Positions 56,494-64,000 of a stretch of 64,000 bases of DNA are shown one piece after another. Location: positions 2,728,001 to 2,792,000 of the forward strand of contig CM082590.2 of NCBI GenBank assembly GCA_040954595.2. Reading direction: 5' to 3'. Numbering within the stretch: the stretch's first letter is position 1; every line of letters starts with the position of its first letter. The notes beneath the pieces are model-generated. The model was not told the DNA's origin. It made no database searches and was given only the letters and a program-made list of their open reading frames with translations. The stretch is from Balanoglossus misakiensis (taxonomy: Eukaryota; Hemichordata). The position numbers were made by a program, and so were the translations under genes.

Positions 56494-57023
56494 TACAGTG
56501 AAACCTGTCAATACAGACATCTCTCTAATCAGGACAGATTGTTCAAGACAAAAGTAATGGCTTGAATAGAATATTACATGCACATTTCTATTAAGGACAC
56601 CTCTCTTTTAAAGGGACAAAGTCTCTCTCTCGCTGCCCTTTTTTCCATTAATAATGTTTGATACAAGACACTGTTTATGTTAATGTACATGTGTATATGT
56701 AGTGAATGAACATTCAACCATACACAACTTCCATCCCGCGTGTATGATATGGGAGTAAAAACTCACCCAAAACGAATAAATGGTAGAGACTGATTATTCA
56801 TTTTGGCGATTTTTTTCACTCTCATGTCCACAAGCAGGATGGACTTTGTGTGTGGTTGAATATTGATTCACCATATATCCACATGTAGAAAAAACATAAA
56901 TGGTGTCTTGTATCAAATATAATTAATGGAATAAGGGGCAGCGAGCGAGAGAGAGAGCCTGTATCCCTTAAAGGACATGTTGTGTGATCCCAGAGGTGCC
57001 CTTACTTGGCAGGTTTCAATGTA
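56494..57023. mobile_element. Large palindromic MITE (TACAGTGAAACCTGTC ends)
   Basis: About 530 bp. Outer ends TACAGTGAAACCTGTC and GGCAGGTTTCAATGTA. Inside, a second long pair of arms starts AGGGACAAAGTCTCTCTC and ends with its approximate complement (GAGAGAGAGAGCCTGTATCCCT), continuing through TCCATTAATAATGTTTGATACAAG. Most of the element could fold back on itself. Confidence 0.83.
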
Positions 57024-57428
57024 CTTCGCACATCAGTTGTACTCCACTGTCGGTATCGAATCATTTCCTGGTTGACATGGTGAGCTTTACATAAACAGAT
57101 AAACCACCTCAAAAAGTGGGGCCCATAATTAGAGAATGGTCTTTAACCTCACAATTTTACCATAATTACCTTGAAAATCGCAAAGTCTTCATATCGTCAA
57201 ATAACTGCAATGCAGTACTCAGACCTTCAGAAATCATACCGTATTTCTCACCTGCTCCTGACAAAAATCTGAAATACAACACAGTACAATTATTTAACAA
57301 AAGGTGTATGTAAACAATGTCTACTCTGATTGTAGACAGATTTGATTAAACATTTTATGAAACATTTAAAGGTAGGAACCTCTAATAAAAGCCAGTGAGT
57401 CAAAGGACAAAACTGAGACTTTGTCCCT

Positions 57429-57521
57429 TTAATCCTTTCACCCCCAGTTCCTTCTATACAGGTCGAACCTTTTCATAGATAACAATGGGTTTAGACTGAA
57501 CCTTGGTTGTGAAAGGGTTAA
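57429..57521. mobile_element. 93-bp miniature TTAA element
   Basis: TTAATCCTTTCACC on the left and GGTTGTGAAAGGGTTAA on the right, with AACCTTTTCATAGA and GGGTTTAGACTGAACC inside. A partner without the left end lies at 36360-36450. Confidence 0.65.
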
Positions 57522-58061
57522 TGGGCTTCAATAATGAGTTTTCTTTAAAATAAGAGGGTGTTACTTAAGGGTTATTACACTAAGTTTGGTCGATAACGCG
57601 TCATATTTGAGTGATAGTATGCCAAACTTGCATGGTATGTACAGCGTGATTACTGCACACAAACATCCCTCTGCAATACACAAACACCATCCAACTTAAA
57701 ATCAAATGCCTAACAAGTAGCTATTTGATATTTTGTGAATCGGTTTTATTCTATTCATATTATATTATTTTATATGTGATGTTGATTAACTTGCATTTTT
57801 GTCAGAATAGAGTGGTATACATACAAGGTCTTTCTAATGTCAGGTGTCTATAAAAAGATAAGCCTGTTGCATCATTGTATAAGTGGTATAAGTCCATGGT
57901 GCCAGTAAGAATTGGGGTAGGTCTTGTAATTGGAACAGTGCATGGGGGGGGGGGCTGTTATGTGCACAGTATATGTTGTTGCAGACATTTGAATGAAATA
58001 TGAAATAGCAAGAAATAGTGGGTGCATTTGTGCGACTCAATTTGTTACTATTATTTTGCAG

Positions 58062-58146
58062 AAGCTGAGAAAACACGCCAGTGCTGTGTACACACCTGTG
58101 CATCAAAAGGCTTCTCTGAGGATAGTCATTACACGCCCAAACGAGG
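58062..58146 (+). CDS. Candidate exon A, unknown product
   Basis: Preceded by a polypyrimidine tract and AG (ATTATTTTGCAG) and followed by GAGG/GTAAAT. Two frames are open: KLRKHASAVYTPVHQKASLR and AEKTRQCCVHTCASKGFSED. The second has Cys/His spacing faintly like a THAP finger, but neither joins to exon B in frame by the simplest splice; using the AG at 58516 as acceptor of exon B would join the first frame. An alternative donor (ACTAT/GTAAGT) lies at 58170. Confidence 0.35.
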
Positions 58147-58506
58147 GTAAATCATTCCCAGGGCAAACTATGTAAGTGTCAGTTCTTCATGTAAGCACGC
58201 CATCGCTCACACTTCTGCATCCCCCCAGTCCACGTCAGTATATACATGCATAATACACCCCTTCTCTTTAGTACCTCATGTTATCCCATGCTTGCATTTT
58301 AATACACAGTTTAATTATGTAAATTTGTTGCTTTTAACAGGGAAACATTTTTTTTTCTCAATGAATTTGTTGACATAGGTCATGTTTATTCTGAATGCAA
58401 TCATTTAGCCTTCTCTTTGTAAGTAAGTGGGGATTGAATTTTGTGAGTACTAAATGACTTTCACACCAATGTAATAATTATTGGTACTCTTTTTAATTTC
58501 AATCAG

Positions 58507-58742
58507 GTGATTCTAGACGAGGGCGAGCCTCTGCCACTGCAATATGAACGGCTTTCCAACTCCAACGTAGCGATTCCATCTGCCTGGTTGAGCATAACTT
58601 TAGGTAGATGCAAGAACAAGCCGCCATCTTACGTCATAAAAAAGCTGATGGATGGGTTGTTTAAAACCCGAACAACTGAGCGGGAAGAATACCAGCGCAT
58701 TTATTGGAACACCCTACCAGCATGTTGTAACGGCACTGACTT
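58507..58742 (+). CDS. Candidate exon B, unknown product
   Basis: Acceptor TTTCAATCAG, strong donor ACTT/GTAAGT, one long open frame of 78 codons (VILDEGEPLPLQYERLSNSN, VAIPSAWLSITLGR, SYVIKKLMDGLFKTRTTERE). Hydrophobic and charged residues alternate as in a folded alpha-helical domain. The SYVIKKLMDGLF stretch recalls BEN domains, but I cannot establish it. It ends in phase 2, matching exon C. Confidence 0.5.
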
Positions 58743-59140
58743 GTAAGTAAAAGGTTTCTTTAAAATGTCGAAATGATTGTATTCTATGATAATGACATTT
58801 TTTGCATGTCCCTGGAGTGAAATTCTTTGATTGGCTATCCCATATTCACTGGATTCAAAATAAATATCATTATAAAGGTGCATCTCATCCTTATACATTT
58901 CATTTTATTTGTTCTGACCATCTACTACAAATACACTCGATGAAATTTATCAGTTAGGTCAACAGTTTTTGTACCTGAATGATATTAAGTTTTTTTCCTG
59001 AATTTTAGTTGAATTGTGTGACTTCCGGTTGGTGGAAATTACTCGTATTGGGCAACTGCATATGTAACAATTATGCTTGGCAATCTTCTCCTTATTACTG
59101 CATGGTGTAACTGATATGTGTTTATTCTTCTCTTTTTCAG

Positions 59141-59234
59141 TATTTGGTGTCAACAAACTGAAGATGTCAACAAAAGAGCTGATCCATGCATTCAATGCGA
59201 AATGCGCCACATGCAAACGGGCTGTCTTAAATAA
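59141..59234 (+). CDS. Candidate exon C, terminal, Cys-rich
   Basis: Acceptor CTCTTTTTCAG. In the phase given by exon B it reads IWCQQTEDVNKRADPCIQCE, MRHMQTGCLK and stop (TAA 59232-59234), with an AATAAA overlapping the stop. Four cysteines and one histidine may form a metal site. The tandem repeat begins immediately afterwards. Confidence 0.45.
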
Positions 59235-59247
59235 AAACAGAGTGTAG

Positions 59248-59560
59248 TAGAGTAGGAAGTTTGTAGTGTAGTTTTTTATATTGGAAAAAAATTGTAGAGT
59301 AGCAAGTTTGTAGTGTAGTTTTTTTTATATTGAAAAAAAATTAGAGTAGCAAGTTGTTTGTAGTGTAGTTTTTTATATTGGAAAAAAATTGTAGAGTAGC
59401 AAGTTTGTAGTGTAGTTTTTTTTATATTGAAAAAAAATTAGAGTAGCAAGTTGTTTGTAGTGTAGTTTTTTATATTGGAAAAACATTTTTTGCAGAGGAG
59501 CAAGTTGTGGTGTTTATATTTGTAGTGTAGCTTTTTTATTTTTTGAAAACCAATTTTTGT
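59248..59560 (+). repeat. 47-50-bp tandem repeat with 97-bp dimer period
   Basis: TAGAGTAGCAAGTTTGTAG-type units start at 59248, 59295, 59342, 59392 and 59439; alternate units share small indels (TTGTTTG against TTTG), so the repeat evolves as dimers. Confidence 0.88.
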
Positions 59561-59699
59561 AGTGTGTAGTTTTACCATGTTGATTTTTTAGATTTCTTAA
59601 CCCTGTGATTAAAATAGATTTTTTTTAAAATAAAAACTGTTAATTATAGTTTGCTTGTCTCTGAGGTTTTATGGGGGGTGGGGGTGGGTGGTTCAATGG

Positions 59700-59965
59700 T
59701 ACCCCTAGTTAATTGTCTTGCTGCAAACTCACTGCAATGTTCAAATTTTCAAGGTGGCAATCTTGATTGCTGTGAACTCACTGCAGTATTCAAATTCCTG
59801 TGAACTCACTGCAGTATTCAAAATCTTGTTGCTGGAAGTTTGCAACAAATTTGCAAGTCCCCTAATTTGCATGGTAAAATCAGGACTGTTTGCCACTTTG
59901 CAGCAGCAGTTTGCAGTGAGTTCGCAGAATCCTGCTGCAGATTTGCGGGAGGAGTTTGCAGCAGG
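59700..59965. repeat. Direct and inverted CTCACTGCA repeats
   Basis: TGTGAACTCACTGCAGTATT occurs twice (59771 and 59799) and TGCAAACTCACTGCA once (59722); the inverse GCAGTGAGTTCGCAG lies at 59914. GCTGCA and TTGCAG are abundant throughout. Confidence 0.75.
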
Positions 59966-60305
59966 CCCTTTTTTCGTAAGGGATGTCCATATTATGGACA
60001 TCACGAGGATGCGTCACGTTATCGACCAAACTTAGTGTAATAACCCCTTTATCATACATGAACAGTAGCCCATAGCCAAGTGTGACAGGGCGATGCGATC
60101 AGGTGATCAACGTATAGGCCGTAGTATCATTCTAAGAGGGTTGGCAGCTTTCATTATGATGGGCACATGTGATTCAGGTCCCTCCCATCTACCTTAGCTG
60201 AGCTTGGGATCGCTTCGCCAAAGTTTATATGACAAGGGTGTTAGCCCATTCCTATCACAATAGGCTAGCTATATCGTTTATATGCCTTAATGAATTAATT
60301 AATAT

Positions 60306-60366
60306 GACTGACTGACGGACTGACTGACTGACTAACTGACTGACTCACTGAATGAATGAATGAAAG

Positions 60367-60397
<31 letters not shown>

Positions 60398-60400
60398 TAC
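60306..60400 (+). repeat. Compound microsatellite (GACT)n(GAAT)n(CAAT)n
   Basis: Three tetranucleotide runs follow one another: about ten GACT-type, four GAAT-type and seven AATC units. Confidence 0.93.
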
Positions 60401-61540
60401 CCAGACATGGCATGGAGGGATTCACCTCCTGTTGAGATGTTCGCACCCCCTAGCAAATTGTCACAGGTGGGGTGGTCAGTGGCCCTTAAAATGATGTCAC
60501 TCACATGATAGAGATATTAATTACATAACTCCTTTCCAGAGTGTGCTCTATTTATAGTCTGCACTATATACAGGTAAATGTGTAATGATATTTCAATAAC
60601 TTTTGGAATCACAGGTCAGTAGAAAGGTTGATTGAACAAAAGGTTTTGAAATTCGTTCACCTTGTATTGGAACAGCTCTTACAGACATCACAACATCATT
60701 CAACGCTAAATCTTCGTAACTTTTACATACTGTTAATATAAATATAATTATTTTTCTTTAAATTCATCCAAATATTACAATGTTTCTAGCAATTTCATAG
60801 CTGTATTATAGTTATTAAGATAATACTGTGTGTATGATATATACTTTGTGGATAGGATACAGATCTTTGCTTATTACCAAGAATATAACACCATGTGTTT
60901 GGATTTTAAATGCAGTTCGGAGCTGACTGTGTTGCATTTTGACTGCAAAATTAAAATATTTAGTTACATTTCCTTGCATTTAGTGTTGAAAATGTCACTT
61001 TCAGCTTTAAAATGAGCACTGATATCTATGGAACTAGAAGAATTGTGCTTTCTATTCTACAACATACAACATTTACATTTAATCAAACAACAGGATGATA
61101 TTTGACAGTCAATCAATAAATATAACATACGTGTGAGTTGCATGTACAAAACTAGACACATGTATGTATGTGATATTTAAAGGGACATTAACTGTTACAC
61201 ATGCTCTACACAGAACTCCACTTGTCAGCATAACCTGTATGTGTGTAACGGCTATTGAAATGAATTCTAGTCCAGACTTGAATTCAAATTCACAATAACA
61301 ATACTGAACAGACACACCTATATTTCATCATGATTCAGGGATCTGAAGAAGACACTGCAGTAAATACTTAAAACAAAAATACTGAAAACAAAGTGAAAAG
61401 TTACAGCTAATGAAGCTTTAACTATGTTCAGAAACAAGTAGAACAGGCAATCAAAACACATTATAAACATTGAGAAAAACACCCAAAGTTACATGTACTA
61501 CCGGTATCTATGAGGGCCCGTTCTGGTCAAAATTGTAGTT
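60401..61540. other. No supported gene
   Basis: A/T-rich with only short frames; no repeat or domain recognised. Confidence 0.5.
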
Positions 61541-61615
61541 TATTAATAAAACATGTTAGAATTAATTTTACCAGTATATAGAATTATTTTTTATGTGCTT
61601 TAATTATTTTTTTGT

Positions 61616-61890
61616 AGTCATGCAGAATTAATTTTATGTGTTCTAAATAATTATTTTAGCTTATCTTTGTTAGAAATAATTCTGCCAACATCTCGAATTA
61701 TTTTTATGTGTAGACTCGAATTAATTTCACGTGTTGTGTCGAATTAATTTCACGTTGTCAAATAATATTGCCCTTACAATCCTTTGCGCGTAAATCAAGA
61801 TGGCGGCGGCTGAGCATGTCTTTCTCGCCGCATAAAGTTAAAAAAGGGGCCGTTGTACAAGTTGTGAAACGTTTTGGGGCGATTTGCTGT
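61616..61890 (+). repeat. Left arm of the foldback element
   Basis: Collinear, in reverse complement, with 62790-63111. It is shorter by the loss of one or two AATTAATTCGACAC sub-repeats. Confidence 0.85.
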
Positions 61891-62442
61891 CCAATATAAA
61901 TGCAGTGTGCTCGAAAACGGCGATCGGTCCACGAGTTTTGGTCTACAGACAGAATTTTCTAGTCAAACCACTCAAAACCACTACCAGTTGGTGTAATCGC
62001 CAGCCTTGCTATGGTATAGCCCAGCTCTGCGTACAGTGTTCTTGGCGTGGAGGCCGTGTCATGGCGGGAACACACAGACCTGTACACAGAGCTAGCTGTT
62101 GCCCCGCGTTGCCAATTCGCCTTGATTGAATAAATTTTGACATCTGAACATACAAAAATTGTGTTAATTTGTTATTTTCAGAACTAAGAAATAGCTGTAG
62201 GGCCCAGATCCCAGGAAACGGCGAATAAAATATTCCTTACAATTTCCTTGTAAACTCAAGTTTTGTTTAAATAAATTTAAATTAAAAAGACAAAGTCTCT
62301 CTCTACATAACCATATTTAATGATAGCTTGCATTCTAGATTTACAACTGATAAGATAGGGTGTGGGGCATAGATAGTAAAGGGGCAGACCCCGAAGTCTC
62401 CACCTCCTCTGTAGGCTGCATTCACAAACACCATTGGAGGGT

Positions 62443-62516
62443 GGGGGGGGGGGGGGTGGGCGAGAGAATTAAAAAATTTTACCGCTAATTTTCACATGCC
62501 CCCCCCCTCCCCCCGA
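62443..62516. repeat. Poly(G) and poly(C) runs facing each other
   Basis: A run of 14 G (62443-62456) and a C-rich run (62499-62514) lie about 45 bp apart. They could pair, or form quadruplexes. Confidence 0.8.
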
Positions 62517-62789
62517 CACAACCCGAAATATTTACAAATCCCCCTTCCGAACTGCCAAAATTTTAAACACCCTCCCCCTCCATTTTCTTTCACAGAGCAA
62601 AACACATCACCTATCTATCTTGTAAAAGATGATATTAATTCGACACTACACCTGTAATTAATTCAAGTCTACACGTAAAAAGAATTCGATATGTTGGCAA
62701 AATTATTTCTAACAAAGATAAGCTAAAATAATTATTTAGAACACATAAAATTAATTCTGCATGACTACAAAAAATAATTAAAAACATTG

Positions 62790-63111
62790 AATTCCCCCCA
62801 AAACGTCTCACAACTTGTACAACGGCCCCTTTTTCGAACTTTATGCGGCGAGAAAGACATGCTCAGCCGCCGCCATCTTGATTTAAGCGCAAAGGATTGT
62901 GGGGGCAATATTAATTTGACACAATGTAAAATTAATTCGACACAACACGTGAAATTAATTCGACAAAACACGTGATATTAATTCGACACTACACCTGAAA
63001 TTAATTCGAGTCTACACGTAAAAATAATTCGAGATGTTGGCAAAATTATTTCCAACAAAGATAAGCTAAAATAATTATTTAGAACACATAAAATTAATTC
63101 TGCATGACTAC
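62790..63111 (-). repeat. Right arm of the foldback element
   Basis: Five consecutive sub-repeats of about 24 bp, each with AATTAATTCGACAC or AATTAATTCGAG followed by an ACGTG or ACCTG core, then the CATCTTG / CGCCGCCATCTT promoter-like segment. Confidence 0.85.
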
Positions 63112-63115
63112 ATGT

Positions 63116-63498
63116 CGGTCTCTGGCCCATGGACTATAACCAAACAATGATAGTCCCAAATAAAGCCAAGCCATCAACTCCAATTTTGGTTTATTGGTGA
63201 TGTTTTCTGCGATCATGCTGGATGCAATGCGGATATAATAAAACTACTCTGTGAAAAATATGTTTGTTTACAAATTTGTTCACCTTTGTGGGTATATTGA
63301 ACAGAAAGGGTTACTCCCCTTAACCTCTCAACAAACAAACAATCTTGACAATATTTGTAAACATACATATTTTTGTCACACATTTTTATATTAAACAAAC
63401 ACACACACACACTGCAAAGCAGGAGGAAGAGCTCCCTGTGGTCTTCCCACAAACGTTGGAATCACACTGCAGTGGTCGCCTGATTCAACCAGTAAAGG
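63116..63498. other. No supported gene; short (AC)n
   Basis: (AC)n at 63399-63414; nothing else supported. Confidence 0.5.
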
Positions 63499-63684
63499 TC
63501 ACATGAGGTCATCAATTGTTGTCGGTTTTCTGGTTGAATATTCTCTGAAAGCACGCCTTAACATTGATATTTTGCAATTGGTGTCAATAGTCATGAACTT
63601 TAAATAATGGAGCATCACTCGGCCCCAGTTACTAAGTTGCGATAGGGCGAAATCAACAGCGGAAACTGATTGTCGATCGTCCAT
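63499..63684 (-). CDS. Unrecognised short ORF, possible 5' coding exon
   Basis: A 61-codon frame starting MDDRQSVSAVDFALSQLSNW and ending STRKPTTIDDLM. Composition is protein-like (mixed charged and hydrophobic residues, no simple repeat) and unlike the A/T-rich by-product frames nearby. About 14 bases before the ATG is AAACAAG/GTAAGC, which looks like a splice donor, so the ATG may in fact lie in an intron. No domain recognised. It could also be part of a transposon. Confidence 0.35.
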   Translation of the reverse strand: MDDRQSVSAVDFALSQLSNWGRVMLHYLKFMTIDTNCKISMLRRAFREYSTRKPTTIDDLM

Positions 63685-63839
63685 GTCTCAAGCTTACCTT
63701 GTTTACGGACTGAATCAGGGGACTACAGTAACGTTATCGCGATGAATGTGATTCTACCCACACATTAAGTCGTGAAAACTATCAGTGATATCTTAAAACA
63801 CACTAAATACTGTAATGTTTCAATACTCACTCCGCCAAA

Positions 63840-63925
63840 TCTGTATATAGGAATAATGATGGTGGACAGTGTGGGGGGCCTGAACCCATGACTTGCAGAA
63901 AACAGCTGGTACTTGCTCGCTCCTT
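63840..63925 (-). other. tRNA-like B-box, possible SINE fragment
   Basis: On the minus strand CAAGTCATGGGTTCAGGCC resembles a Pol III B box. No A box is recognisable at the right distance. Confidence 0.25.
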
Positions 63926-64000
63926 GGCTTTGCATGTTTTCCGCTATTCTTTCAGAGAAATATGACACCGTCCTGGATGTGTAACAAACACTGGCCAACT

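Larger units (their letters stand above)
57567..60049 (+). mobile_element. 2.5-kb element with 30-bp inverted ends and candidate exons
   Basis: GGGTTATTACACTAAGTTTG and the following ten bases at 57569-57598 are repeated in inverse orientation without mismatch at 60017-60046. No clear target duplication flanks them. The plus strand inside has splice-like exons (58062-58146, 58507-58742, 59141-59234), a tandem repeat and an inverted CACTGCA-rich block. I do not recognise the superfamily. Confidence 0.65.
61616..63111. mobile_element. Foldback element with ~300-bp inverted arms
   Basis: The left arm (61616-61890) starts TGTAGTCATGCAG and the right arm (62790-63111) ends with its complement. 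The arms contain GAATTAATTTCACGTG sub-repeats and, at the inner end, AAGATGGCGGCGGCTGAGC with CTTTCTCGCCGCAT. A second, partial copy of the right arm (about 62620-62785) lies next to the complete one. The spacer (61890-62620) has an 81-codon frame at 61884-62129 without a known domain. No target duplication identified. Confidence 0.85.

Noticed and set aside
61884-62129. 81-codon frame in the foldback spacer as a gene
   Set aside because: No domain recognised and the start lies in the arm end; kept only as a remark.

Overview
This window is nuclear DNA from an animal, most likely a marine invertebrate (a lophotrochozoan or an invertebrate deuterostome; the sequence alone does not say which). 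The evidence is: GT-AG introns around calcium-binding EGF exons of uniform phase, very low gene density, animal-type LINEs, a tRNA-derived SINE, several inverted-repeat MITE families and long complex satellites. No operons, bacterial genes or CRISPR arrays are present.

Layout. 1-4.1 kb: a 196-bp satellite with higher-order structure, then short tandem repeats, including a 54-bp repeat that stays in frame. 4.1-24.6 kb: one composite macrosatellite. It has a ~0.9-kb core present 12 times, interrupted by six arrays of a 116-bp unit (3, 21, 5, 10, 14 and 15 copies) and by arrays of a 146-bp unit; a ~2.4-kb block in it was recently duplicated in tandem. 24.6-33.3 kb: no gene I can support, with degraded tandem repeats, a GC-richer stretch and a MITE.

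33.3-55.0 kb, minus strand: exons of one gene, in transcript order two Gln/Pro-rich exons, four EGF-like exons and two Gln-rich exons. Splice phases agree from the second exon to the last, so the mixture looks like one transcript, but three exons carry in-frame stop codons and three of the four EGF domains are damaged. It is probably a pseudogene or a decaying copy.

40.391-51.368 kb: inside an intron of that gene lies an ~11-kb DNA transposon bounded by inverted repeats (CAGTCAGATCGCACGGT) and a TACA target duplication. On the minus strand it encodes, in pieces, a DUF6589-type transposase with an OTU cysteine-protease-like domain in its middle, an XPG/FEN1-like nuclease and a Tesmin/TSO1-like CXC domain. 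This fits the Academ superfamily. The copy is dead (frameshifts, stops) and was itself hit by an L1/Tx1-like LINE with a 14-bp target duplication, a TTAA-type foldback MITE, a CR1/L2-like LINE fragment and a tandem repeat. It is the most interesting object in the window.

55-64 kb: a tRNA-derived SINE, palindromic MITEs (some nested), a 2.5-kb element with 30-bp inverted ends enclosing three candidate exons, microsatellites, and a foldback element whose arms carry an AAGATGGCGGC motif. The last ~0.5 kb holds one short unrecognised open frame.
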